A stretch of 64,000 bases of DNA from Vagococcus sp. CY52-2 (lineage in GTDB: Bacteria > Bacillota > Bacilli > Lactobacillales > Vagococcaceae): assembly GCF_022655055.1 (NCBI RefSeq), contig NZ_CP093384.1, positions 1,302,001 to 1,366,000 on the forward strand, read 5' to 3'. Made by a program: the position numbers and the translations under genes. Each line of letters opens with the position of its first letter. Position 1 is the first letter of the stretch. Positions 10,469 to 18,257 of this stretch are shown here, one piece after another. The notes under the pieces were generated by a model. It was not told the DNA's origin. It was given only the letters and a program-made list of their open reading frames with translations, and did no database searches.

Positions 10469-10757
10469 TTCCGAATAATTCTCTCCTTGCTTTTTGATGT
10501 GACACATAGTCTAGCAACTCTTGATAGAAGTCATCTGTTAATGTATCGTTTAATACTCTGTCTAAAATTTTTTGATCCCAACTTTTTTGGACGACATCTG
10601 GTTCCATAGATAGATAAGCTCCACGACCTGGCATTTTTCCAGTTGGATCAATCGAAATCTCGCCTTCTTTAGAACGAACAATACGAATCATTTCTTTTTT
10701 GGGTTTCATTTCATTTGATACAACACATTTACGCATTGGAATTTTTCTTTGTTTCAT
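10458..10757 (-). CDS. rnpM: RNase P modulator RnpM (YlxR, DUF448)
   Basis: This is a YlxR/DUF448 protein of 99 residues. The N-terminal RKIPMRKCVVSNEMKPK region, then RIVRSKEGEISIDPTGKMPGRGAYLS, are hallmarks of the family, including the GRGAY motif. In Bacillus the homologue binds the RNase P RNA and tunes its activity. That role is known for the family and not shown here. It sits between nusA and ylxQ, overlapping the latter. Confidence 0.9.
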   Translation of the reverse strand: MKQRKIPMRKCVVSNEMKPKKEMIRIVRSKEGEISIDPTGKMPGRGAYLSMEPDVVQKSWDQKILDRVLNDTLTDDFYQELLDYVSHQKARRELFGNGK

Positions 10758-10782
10758 CTATTTCGCCTCCCAAAAAGTGGTA

Positions 10783-11997
10783 TTATTCTTCATCTTCTTC
10801 AACAGTTACGACAATGTCTTCTGTAGCGTTCTCTGTTGATTCTTCTGATGTAGTTTCTTCTGATATTTCTTCCACAGCTTCATCTAATACATCTTCAACG
10901 ACTAATTCTTCATTTGCTTCAAGTACTTCTTCAAGTAACTCTTCTTCATTTTCTGCAGCTATTTTTTCCCATTCGGATTCAGGTTTAATATCAATTTTAT
11001 AGCCAGTTAATTTAGCCGCTAATCTCGCATTTTGTCCACGTTTCCCAATAGCTAATGATAATTGGAAATCTGGCACAACGACTGTACAAGCACGTTGGTT
11101 TGGCTCAAAAATAACATCTAATACTTGTGCTGGATTTAGTGCATTTGAGATAAAGACAGCAGGGTCTTCATTCCACTCCACGATATCCATGTTTTCGCCT
11201 TTTAATTCATTAACAATGGCTTGAACACGTTGTCCTTTTGGTCCGACACACGTTCCAACTGGATCAATGTCTTTATTAGCAGCTGTCACTGCGACTTTTG
11301 CTCTGTCTCCTGCTTCTCTTGCAATACTAATAATCTCTACTTCTCCATCATACACTTCTGGTATCTCTTGTTCAAATAATCGTTTTAATAAATCTGGATG
11401 GCTACGACTAACGTAAACTTGTGGACCTTTTGATGTATTTTCTACTTTTGAAATATAAACCTTGATGCGATCGTGTGGTTGATAAACTTCATTTGGGATT
11501 TGATCTTGTTTAGATAATACGGCTTCAATTTTACCTAAATTGACATAAATATAGCGATTATCTTGACGTTCCACAATTCCTTGCATAATTTCATTTTCGT
11601 AAGCACTAAATTCATTATAAATAATTGAGCGTTCTGCTTCACGTACACGTTGTAAGATAACTTGTTTAGCTGTTTGTGCTGCAATACGGCCAAAGTCTTT
11701 TGGGGTTACCTCAAAACGAATCATATCACCAATTTCATAAGCACCATTAATTTTTAACGCTTCTTTCAAGCTAACTTCTAATTGAGAATCCATGACTTCT
11801 TCTGTTACTTCTTTAACAGAAAAAATATGCACATCCCCCTTTTTCTCATCAAACTCAACATCTACATTTTGTGCTTGTCCATAGTGACGTTTATACGCTG
11901 AAACCATTGCTGCTTCTAGTGCTTCAATGACGATACTTTTTGAAATACCTTTTTCGCGTTCAAGAGCATCTAGTGCTCCTAACATTTCCTTGTTCAT
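10783..11997 (-). CDS. nusA: Transcription termination/antitermination factor NusA
   Basis: NusA binds RNA polymerase and nascent RNA and modulates pausing and termination. The 404 residues comprise the N-terminal polymerase-binding domain (1-125), an S1 domain (about 135-200), and the two KH domains with VGPKGQRVQAIVNEL and AIGKRGQNARLAAKL. A strongly acidic tail (about 350-404, mostly Glu, Asp, Ser, Thr) ends the protein. It lacks the extra C-terminal acidic-repeat domains of E. coli NusA, as is usual in Firmicutes. It follows rimP in the operon, and a hairpin in the rimP leader could be a feedback target. Confidence 0.96.
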   Translation of the reverse strand: MNKEMLGALDALEREKGISKSIVIEALEAAMVSAYKRHYGQAQNVDVEFDEKKGDVHIFSVKEVTEEVMDSQLEVSLKEALKINGAYEIGDMIRFEVTPKDFGRIAAQTAKQVILQRVREAERSIIYNEFSAYENEIMQGIVERQDNRYIYVNLGKIEAVLSKQDQIPNEVYQPHDRIKVYISKVENTSKGPQVYVSRSHPDLLKRLFEQEIPEVYDGEVEIISIAREAGDRAKVAVTAANKDIDPVGTCVGPKGQRVQAIVNELKGENMDIVEWNEDPAVFISNALNPAQVLDVIFEPNQRACTVVVPDFQLSLAIGKRGQNARLAAKLTGYKIDIKPESEWEKIAAENEEELLEEVLEANEELVVEDVLDEAVEEISEETTSEESTENATEDIVVTVEEDEE

Positions 11998-12017
11998 GTA
12001 TTTCCTTAACCTCCATT

Positions 12018-12491
12018 TTAAAATTGAATAGCCAATCTTGCTTTGGCAATATTTTTTCTATCAAATGTCATTTCTTTTTCTTGCGTTTTAATTTTTACTA
12101 ATAGGGTGAGCGTCTCTGGGGTTACTTCTTTTAAGAAACCTTGATACTGCTTTTCTCCTTCAACAGCTTGATAAAAAGAGATATTTACATACTCTCCAAT
12201 AGCATTAACATAATCTTCTTCTTTTTTCAAAGGTCTTTCTGCCCCTGGTGAAGACACCTCTAAGAAATAGGCTTGTGGAATCGGATCTGGATCGATTGTG
12301 TCAAGTTTTTCACCTAACGCCTCACTGACTAGTGCACATTCGTTGATATCAATACCGCCATCTTTATCAATAAATACTCTTAGGAACCAATTTTTCCCTT
12401 CTTTAACATACTCAATATCTACTAAGTCAAATTGATAGTCTTCCAAGATCGGAGTAACTAAGTCAGTGACTATTTCGACTACATTTGCCAA
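12018..12491 (-). CDS. rimP: Ribosome maturation factor RimP
   Basis: RimP assists 30S subunit maturation. I place the start at a TTG at 12491 (about 157 residues, normal length), because GGGAGG lies about 8 bases upstream. An upstream reading from 12530 would begin inside the leader hairpin region. Conserved segments FDLVDIEYVKEGKNWFLRV and LEVSSPGAERPL are present. It opens the rimP-nusA-rnpM-ylxQ-infB-rbfA operon. In many relatives polC lies directly upstream, but here about 9.7 kb of accessory genes intervene. Confidence 0.94.
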   Translation of the reverse strand: MANVVEIVTDLVTPILEDYQFDLVDIEYVKEGKNWFLRVFIDKDGGIDINECALVSEALGEKLDTIDPDPIPQAYFLEVSSPGAERPLKKEEDYVNAIGEYVNISFYQAVEGEKQYQGFLKEVTPETLTLLVKIKTQEKEMTFDRKNIAKARLAIQF

Positions 12492-12530
12492 TATTTTCGC
12501 CTCCCTATACATTTTCGAGAAATTCATCAA

Positions 12531-12560
12531 AAAGAGTGAGCGTCAACACGCTCACTCTTT
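12531..12560 (-). terminator. Terminator-like hairpin in the rimP leader (possible attenuator)
   Basis: Perfect 13-bp arms (12531-12543 and 12548-12560) with a 4-base CAAC/GTTG loop are followed on the minus strand by TTTTTG. It lies between the predicted rimP promoter (12582-12610) and the rimP start. It would therefore act in the 5' leader of the operon and does not follow an upstream minus-strand gene. Confidence 0.75.
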
Positions 12561-12581
12561 CCACTCATATCACACAATTTC

Positions 12582-12610
12582 ATATTAGCATATTTTTCAT
12601 AACTATTCAA
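12582..12610 (-). promoter_or_regulatory. Promoter of the rimP-nusA-infB operon
   Basis: On the minus strand -35 TTGAAT (12605-12610), a 17-base spacer and -10 TAATAT (12582-12587) with an extended TGC form a good SigA promoter. Transcription would start near 12575, leaving a leader of about 85 bases that contains the 12531-12560 hairpin. Confidence 0.75.
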
Positions 12611-12626
12611 TGTTACTAACTTTTTT

Positions 12627-12656
12627 TTGAAAATACGGTTAAGATTTTTCTAAGAT
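12627..12656 (+). promoter_or_regulatory. Possible promoter of the phosphoesterase gene
   Basis: TTGAAA (12627-12632), an 18-base spacer and TAAGAT (12651-12656) lie in a very AT-rich divergent intergenic region. They would give a leader of about 70 bases. The support is pattern only. Confidence 0.4.
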
Positions 12657-12732
12657 TTTTATTTTTAATTCTTTATTAAAAAATTTTTGTTAATTTAACT
12701 AAAGATATTGATTATTTCAAAGGAGTACTAAC

Positions 12733-13551
12733 ATGACTAGAACGAAAAAAATTATTACTGGATTACTAATTGGACTGCCTCTCTTTATCATGGCAGAAGG
12801 CATTCGTGAAAACAGACAACTTGATGTTGAATCAATTTTCATCACAAGTAATCGGGTTAATGATAATCCTGTAAAAATTGCGCACTTATCCGACTTACAG
12901 TTTCCAAGATTAAGAGTTAGTCAAACACAATTATTAAACGAATTAGAAAAAGAACAACCTGATGTCGTGTTTTTAACTGGTGACACGATTGATCGCACTG
13001 AGTCTGTAGAAACAACCGAATTTTTTGATTTTTTAACTACATTAACCTCGCGCTACCAAACTTATGTTATCAATGGTAACCACGAAGAAACAAACCCAGA
13101 TTATGCTTTATGGAGACAAAAAATCAAAGCCAGTGATGCGGTTTATTTAGAAAATGATGTCACTAATTTAGTCATCAACAATAATGCCTTTAACCTTGTT
13201 GGATTAAGTAATCGACACACTTCACTTTCAAGTAAAGATATGGCGAAAATGAATACTAATCAAGAGACGTTAGTTTTAGCGCATCATCCTGAACTATTTG
13301 ATGAATACATTAACTCTTTTAATAGCCCTCTTGCTATTTTTAGCGGTCATGCTCATGGTGGACAATGGCGTTTACCTAAAACAGATGGTCTTTTATCACC
13401 TGATCAAGGGGTGTTACCAAAACTAACAAATGGCTTATACATTAAGAATGACTCAAATCTTATTGTCAGTCGTGGCCTAGCTAACAGCAAATTCCCAATT
13501 AGACTAAATAACTATCCACACCTCATTTTTACCACTATTAAACAGGCATAG
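12733..13551 (+). CDS. Membrane-anchored metallophosphoesterase (YkuE-like)
   Basis: This calcineurin-like phosphoesterase has 272 residues. An N-terminal hydrophobic segment (about residues 7-22) probably anchors it in the membrane. The metal-binding motifs appear in order: SDLQ (about 53-56, where many members have DxH), GDTIDR, GNHE, AHHP and GHAHGGQWR. The ribosome site AAAGGAG precedes the ATG. Related proteins act on lipid-linked or nucleotide phosphates, but the substrate here is unknown. It is transcribed away from rimP and converges on hsdR, with a shared terminator. Confidence 0.88.
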   Translation: MTRTKKIITGLLIGLPLFIMAEGIRENRQLDVESIFITSNRVNDNPVKIAHLSDLQFPRLRVSQTQLLNELEKEQPDVVFLTGDTIDRTESVETTEFFDFLTTLTSRYQTYVINGNHEETNPDYALWRQKIKASDAVYLENDVTNLVINNNAFNLVGLSNRHTSLSSKDMAKMNTNQETLVLAHHPELFDEYINSFNSPLAIFSGHAHGGQWRLPKTDGLLSPDQGVLPKLTNGLYIKNDSNLIVSRGLANSKFPIRLNNYPHLIFTTIKQA

Positions 13552-13588
13552 AAAAAGCGTTGGCACATCATGTACCAACGCTTTTTTC
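13552..13588. terminator. Bidirectional terminator between phosphoesterase and hsdR
   Basis: Arms AAAAAGCGTTGG and CCAACGCTTTTTT flank an 11-base loop, with A residues on one side and T residues on the other. It can therefore terminate both the plus-strand phosphoesterase and the minus-strand hsdR. Confidence 0.88.
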
Positions 13589-13623
13589 TTAATATAATGT
13601 ACCATAAAACACATCTCTTCTTT

Positions 13624-16600
13624 TTAATCACGTTCAAGAGGCAATAATTCTTCCTCCATAACTTGTACTAACTCTTTTTTAAAACTTTTCCAGTACCTTA
13701 ACTTGCTGACAGGGTTATCGTTAGATTCTTTATACTGCTCATAATTTGATGAATCTCTTAACTCCTGTTCGCCAACTTGTTTTTCTTTTTTAGGATTATA
13801 GTTGTTAACGACATATCGCAAATCACCTTCATTAACTGACCATTTTTCAGCAAGCTGAGAGGTTTCATTTAGCTTTTTATCTTGTATTAAACGATTTAAT
13901 AAGATAGATATATCTTTATCACGATAATGTTCAGGATTTTGACGAATATCTTCCCATAACGTTTTGATTAACGCTGACAGTTTTTGATTAGATTGAGACA
14001 ATTCTTCCAAATACTTATCAATTTCTTTGGCTGATTTGTCATCTTGTCTCCCTATCAGCTCATACTCATCATCTCCTACCGGAACATATCGTTGAATCAA
14101 CATCAAAATATAATCATAATTAATATTTTCTGTTTTAACTGACTCTAACTCATAAAAAATATCAATATCAATTTTTCCCCCTGGCTTATCCGAAAATTCT
14201 TTCATTTTTTCTAACACATTGTTATATTTACCAGTGTACTCTTCAAATTCTTTTTCCGTAATAGGAAATAAACTGCCCATTTGTTCTTCAGAAAATTCTG
14301 TATAGACTTGCGATGAAGCATAGTATTTATCCACTTGTTGAAACGACCTAGCGAATTTTTTTAATTGGACTATACTCGATGAATCAATATCAATTGCATG
14401 TGGATTTGGTTCTACCAATTTCAACTCCTCAATTGCCTCAATAAATCGATCTCTCGTTTCTTCCCACGTTGGAGCTAACACCTCATTTTCTCCACCATTT
14501 GAATATAAAATCAACGCATTGGTCACCGCTGCTTCAAAGGTTGCTGGATCTTGAAATGTCACAATTTGACCATAACGTTTGTATTTGTCAAATAAACGAT
14601 TTGTCCGTGAGAATGCTTGAATTAAATTATGTTCTTTCATCGGTGGTCTATCAATAAACAACGTCGATAAACAAGGTGCGTCAAATCCTGTTAGCAACCT
14701 ATCTACCACAATCACTAAATCAAGCTGTTCGCTTCGTGCTTTATACTGCTCTTTTTTTCGTGCCAATCGGTCATTAACATTTCGATTATATGCACGCATT
14801 GTTTCGAGCGTATAGTGTGTGCCATACTCTTCATTATAATCTTCCAATGCTTCTTTCATCTTCTCTTGATTACTTGAAGAAGATGTCTCATTTTCAGAAA
14901 TAGAATATGTTATAGCCACCTTAGGAAAGTCTGGTAATACTTTTTTAGTTGCCTCTGATACACTCACACTAGATTTTCCAGCCTTTACTTTTTTTATCAA
15001 ATCATAATATTTTTGTGCCTGTGAGATAGACGTCGTTGTCAAAATAGCATCATATGTCTGACCTGCCCCCAAGTTAAACCCTAATTTTTTGCGAGATTTA
15101 TTGATAATGGAGTCTATCACTTCTAACATATGTGCCTCATCTAAATACACTTCATTTGGAACGTAATATTCTTTTTCCATCAAACTCATCTCATAGACAG
15201 CCAACTCAGATTTTTTATCTGAACTTTCCACAATATCATCCAGCTGTTCTTCTGAAAAAGTGGTCTTGTACTCCACTTGGAATCCTAAAACTGCTTTGTC
15301 ATGTATTGCTTCTTTTACAGTGTATTTATGTAAACACTCACCGTATTGTTGTTTTGTTGTTCTAGGGAGATTGCCTTGTACCTTTTTTGCATTTTCAACA
15401 AAAATAGGAGTACCTGTAAAGCCATACCAAAGAGATTCGATAAAAAAGGTTTCTAATTCTCTTTTTTTCTCTGGACTAACAGCTCGGTGACATTCATCGA
15501 CAACAAGCGCCAGCTTAAGACGACGTAATGTTTGATATTTTTTATTTTCTGGATTTTCTTCAACTCGATGCATGACATGATTTAATTTTTGTATCGTCGT
15601 CACTACCACCGAGCGTTCATCAGATAATAGTTTTGTAATTAACTCAGATACATTGTTAGTCTCATCAATATCTATCACATCATTTTCAGCATATGACGTA
15701 AATGACGTGGTTGTTTGTTGGTCCAAATCCACTCTATCCACAATAAATATGGTTTTATCAATAGATGAAATTTGTAATAAATTTCTAGCTACTTTATATG
15801 ACGTCAAGGTTTTTCCAGAACCTGTTGTATGCCAAACGTAACCTGACTTAGATTCTTTAGACGCTTGTTTAACTGCTTCAATCGCATGAATTTGATACGG
15901 ACGAAGTAAAATCAATGCTTTTTTATCATTATCAATCACGCTATATTGTGTCACCATTTTATGTGCCATTGGAATCGACAACACATGTTTGGCAAAATCC
16001 ACATAATTATCCACTGCTTTGTTGTCTTCATCCACCCATTTTGTTAAAAATTGGGCATTAAGTTTAGTATCTTGTGCTGAAGCAATGTAACGTGTATCTG
16101 ATCCATTTGTGACCACAAACATCTGAACACTAGAAAAAATACCAGTAAATTTGCCTTCTTTCAAATATTTTGAAATTTGACGAAACGCATCCATATAAGC
16201 ATTATTCTTATTTTTTAATTCAATATGAATCATGGGTAACCCATTAATCAATAACGTGACATCAAATCGTCGATCATTGTCCATGTATTCTTTTTTAGTT
16301 GAGACATATTGATTGATGACCTCATAAGATGATATGCCACCTGCGACATCCTCACGATTCAACACACGTAGCCTAATAGTTCCTAACTTAGCATCTTCAC
16401 GCTGCACCTGAACCTTTGCGACACCATTTTCACCTGACAACCACTTAGCAGCTTCATAAAAATTTGGAAAACTTAACTGATTTTTTATTTGGCGAAATTC
16501 TTGTTCTGTTAAAAGTGTTTCACCTAGTACATCTAAATTATTCATTTCTAATTTATCTTTAAAATTATCCCATAAATCATCTTCTGTTTTTAAATCTGGT

Positions 16601-16686
16601 CGATAAGTCCATTGTGATTCACCGGAAATTAACTGTTCGATTAATTGTTTTTCTAAATCTAACTCTGAAGTAAACTTACCCAACAT
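13624..16686 (-). CDS. hsdR: Type I restriction enzyme, R subunit (HsdR)
   Basis: HsdR is the endonuclease and DNA-translocase subunit of a type I restriction enzyme. The 1020 residues contain an N-terminal PD-(D/E)xK nuclease domain ([17 protein letters not shown], about 140-160) and SF2 helicase domains with TTGSGKT (about 289-295) and the DECH box (about 398-401). A C-terminal HsdM-contact region follows. It lies last in the hsdM-hsdS-int-(hsdS')-hsdR arrangement, separated from hsdS by the recombinase and the inverted cassette. The length and all key motifs are intact, so it looks functional. A TATAAT box sits about 35 bases upstream of the ATG. Confidence 0.95.
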   Translation of the reverse strand: MLGKFTSELDLEKQLIEQLISGESQWTYRPDLKTEDDLWDNFKDKLEMNNLDVLGETLLTEQEFRQIKNQLSFPNFYEAAKWLSGENGVAKVQVQREDAKLGTIRLRVLNREDVAGGISSYEVINQYVSTKKEYMDNDRRFDVTLLINGLPMIHIELKNKNNAYMDAFRQISKYLKEGKFTGIFSSVQMFVVTNGSDTRYIASAQDTKLNAQFLTKWVDEDNKAVDNYVDFAKHVLSIPMAHKMVTQYSVIDNDKKALILLRPYQIHAIEAVKQASKESKSGYVWHTTGSGKTLTSYKVARNLLQISSIDKTIFIVDRVDLDQQTTTSFTSYAENDVIDIDETNNVSELITKLLSDERSVVVTTIQKLNHVMHRVEENPENKKYQTLRRLKLALVVDECHRAVSPEKKRELETFFIESLWYGFTGTPIFVENAKKVQGNLPRTTKQQYGECLHKYTVKEAIHDKAVLGFQVEYKTTFSEEQLDDIVESSDKKSELAVYEMSLMEKEYYVPNEVYLDEAHMLEVIDSIINKSRKKLGFNLGAGQTYDAILTTTSISQAQKYYDLIKKVKAGKSSVSVSEATKKVLPDFPKVAITYSISENETSSSSNQEKMKEALEDYNEEYGTHYTLETMRAYNRNVNDRLARKKEQYKARSEQLDLVIVVDRLLTGFDAPCLSTLFIDRPPMKEHNLIQAFSRTNRLFDKYKRYGQIVTFQDPATFEAAVTNALILYSNGGENEVLAPTWEETRDRFIEAIEELKLVEPNPHAIDIDSSSIVQLKKFARSFQQVDKYYASSQVYTEFSEEQMGSLFPITEKEFEEYTGKYNNVLEKMKEFSDKPGGKIDIDIFYELESVKTENINYDYILMLIQRYVPVGDDEYELIGRQDDKSAKEIDKYLEELSQSNQKLSALIKTLWEDIRQNPEHYRDKDISILLNRLIQDKKLNETSQLAEKWSVNEGDLRYVVNNYNPKKEKQVGEQELRDSSNYEQYKESNDNPVSKLRYWKSFKKELVQVMEEELLPLERD

Positions 16687-16719
16687 TTTTTCCCACTTTC
16701 TCTCTTTTTACGTAATTTT

Positions 16720-16725
16720 ATTATA
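16720..16725 (-). promoter_or_regulatory. -10 element upstream of hsdR
   Basis: A perfect TATAAT on the minus strand lies about 35 bases before the hsdR ATG. No clear -35 is seen, and the place where it would lie (about 16743-16748) touches the edge of the invertible hsdS cassette repeat. Confidence 0.5.
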
Positions 16726-16748
16726 CATCATTTTCCCTCTTTCTACAC

Positions 16749-16767
16749 ACGCTTGGGAACAGCGTAA
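16749..16767 (+). repeat. hsdS 5' recombination repeat, silent cassette copy
   Basis: The sequence ACGCTTGGGAACAGCGTAA encodes AWEQRK. The identical 19 bases occur in inverted orientation at 18850-18868 and 19438-19456, at the start of each recognition domain of the complete hsdS. Confidence 0.93.
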
Positions 16768-17218
16768 AGCAAAAGATATATTTAAACCTCTTGTAGAAAA
16801 GAATAGAAAAGAATTACCAGTCTTATCTGTTACACAAGATATGGGTGTAGTTTATAGGGAAGATGTTGGCATAGATATAAAATACGATTTGAATACTTTA
16901 AATAATTATAAAGTTGTTAAGCCTAATGATTTTATAATTAGCTTAAGATCTTTTCAAGGAGGCTTTGAGCTATCAGATAAACTAGGTATTGTTAGCCCAG
17001 CATATACAATTTTTAATGCGTTAGAAGAAAGGAATAATTATTCGCTATTTTGGAAAGTTTTCTTTAAGAGATTTATTTTTATTGAATCTTTAAAAACTGT
17101 TACGTTTGGAATTAGAGATGGTAAGTCAATCAGTTTTACTGAATTTGGAGATTTAAAATTAGCTTTTGCTAATTTAGAAGAACAAACCAAAATAGGTAAC
17201 TTCTTCAAACAACTAGAC

Positions 17219-17242
17219 GATACTATCGCACTTCATCAGCGT
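17219..17242 (+). repeat. hsdS 3' recombination repeat, silent cassette copy
   Basis: This 24-base stretch encoding the DTIALHQ region is identical, inverted, to 18969-18992 (end of domain 1 of hsdS). It matches 18315-18338 (end of domain 2) at 22 of 24 positions. Similarity continues upstream across FFKQLDD. Confidence 0.88.
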
Positions 17243-17247
17243 AAGGT

Positions 17248-18168
17248 TTAAAAGTTGGATAAATACCTCATAATTTTATCGTTATCTTGATTTTCTAATT
17301 CTTGAATGATATGTAAATAAATTTGTTGAGTTGTTGTCATGTTAGCATGACCTAAACGTCTTGCTACACTCGCAATAGAAACACCTGCAAATAACAATAA
17401 CGACGCGTGTGTATGCCTTAACCCATGGATAGAGATTACAGGAACATCTGCTTTTTCACATAGTCTTTTTAAACGATGATTAACTGTGGAATTAAAAACA
17501 CGTCCATTAATAAAAATTGGTTGATGACTAGGCATCCCTTCAACCATCTGAGCAAATTGCATGGTTGTTTTCCAATCTAATTGGATATGACGTTTTGAGG
17601 AATGATTTTTTGTTTCTTGAAAGTGTCCATTAGCTTCCTTATAATTCCAAGTTTTAGAAATAGAGAGTGTTTGATAAGCGAAGTTAAAATCACTAGGAGT
17701 AACAGCTAATGCTTCTGAAAATCGTAATCCAGTTTTAGCGATTAATAATATTAACCAATCATGATTAAAAACTGTTGGTAAAAATAATTCATCCAATAAT
17801 TTCTGTAAATCAAACTGACTAATGTATTTTGTTTTCTTCTTTCTGGGAATCTTACCTTTTATGACCACTTTACGAGTTGGATTAGTTGGAATGAGATTTT
17901 CGTCCATTGCATCTAGCAACGCCCCTTTTAACTGATGATGAAAATCCATTGTAGTCTGTTTCTCATGTGTTTCAGCATAGTTATTTAAAATCCGCTGATA
18001 CTCCCTCCTATCAATATTTTTTAACAAAACATCAGGTGCTAATTCTTTTAACCTAGTATAAGACATTTGATACTTTGATAAAGTCACTTCTCTTACTGCC
18101 CCAACTTTGTATAAATCTATCCACTCTAAGAAATATTCATGAAACAACAACTCTTTTCTATTACTCAT
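17248..18168 (-). CDS. Tyrosine recombinase/integrase (probable hsdS invertase)
   Basis: This 306-residue tyrosine recombinase has an N-terminal SAM-like core-binding domain (about 1-105) and a catalytic domain. The catalytic residues are Arg in TGLRFSEAL (about 149), the HGLRH box (about 245-249), His in RLGHANM (about 278) and the nucleophile in QQIYLH (Tyr about 287). AAGGAGG precedes the ATG. It lies between the complete hsdS and the inverted silent hsdS cassette, the usual place for the recombinase in phase-variable type I systems such as those of Streptococcus and Listeria. No phage genes or other excision partner are nearby. Its role as an hsdS invertase is an inference from position. 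Confidence 0.9.
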   Translation of the reverse strand: MSNRKELLFHEYFLEWIDLYKVGAVREVTLSKYQMSYTRLKELAPDVLLKNIDRREYQRILNNYAETHEKQTTMDFHHQLKGALLDAMDENLIPTNPTRKVVIKGKIPRKKKTKYISQFDLQKLLDELFLPTVFNHDWLILLIAKTGLRFSEALAVTPSDFNFAYQTLSISKTWNYKEANGHFQETKNHSSKRHIQLDWKTTMQFAQMVEGMPSHQPIFINGRVFNSTVNHRLKRLCEKADVPVISIHGLRHTHASLLLFAGVSIASVARRLGHANMTTTQQIYLHIIQELENQDNDKIMRYLSNF

Positions 18169-18200
18169 TCTCTTTCCTCCTTAAATAGTTATAAAAAAGC

Positions 18201-18248
18201 AAAAGTAGACATACGACAAATTTAAAAATTTGTCGTATGTCTACTTTT
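18201..18248 (-). terminator. Long perfect inverted repeat between hsdS and int (terminator of hsdS)
   Basis: Two perfect 23-base arms (18201-18223 and 18226-18248) are separated by 2 bases and followed on the minus strand by GCTTTTTT. It lies 10 bases after the hsdS stop codon and should act as a strong terminator that separates hsdM-hsdS from int. It is unusually long for a terminator, so a recombinase or protein binding site is a second possibility. Confidence 0.8.
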
Positions 18249-18257
18249 AACTATTTA

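Larger units (their letters stand above)
16749..17251 (+). pseudogene. Silent, inverted partial hsdS (one target-recognition domain cassette)
   Basis: The plus strand reads in frame from the repeat encoding AWEQRK (16751) through a full target-recognition domain to EEQTKIGNFFKQLDDTIALHQ and stops after RKV. It has no credible promoter or start codon at its 5' end; the first ATG, at 16841, is inside the domain. It also lacks the conserved C-terminal tail (ELEKLQEMKKAFLQKMFV) of the complete hsdS. The interior (LPVLSVTQDMGVVYRED, RSFQGGF) matches neither domain of the complete HsdS, so it encodes a third specificity. Its stop codon overlaps the stop of the convergent recombinase gene. I read it as a storage cassette for recombination into hsdS. 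Confidence 0.9.

Noticed and set aside
17248-18168. Tyrosine recombinase as evidence of a prophage or integrative element
   Set aside because: No phage structural, replication or conjugation genes and no att-like direct repeats flank it. Its place between two hsdS genes explains it better.
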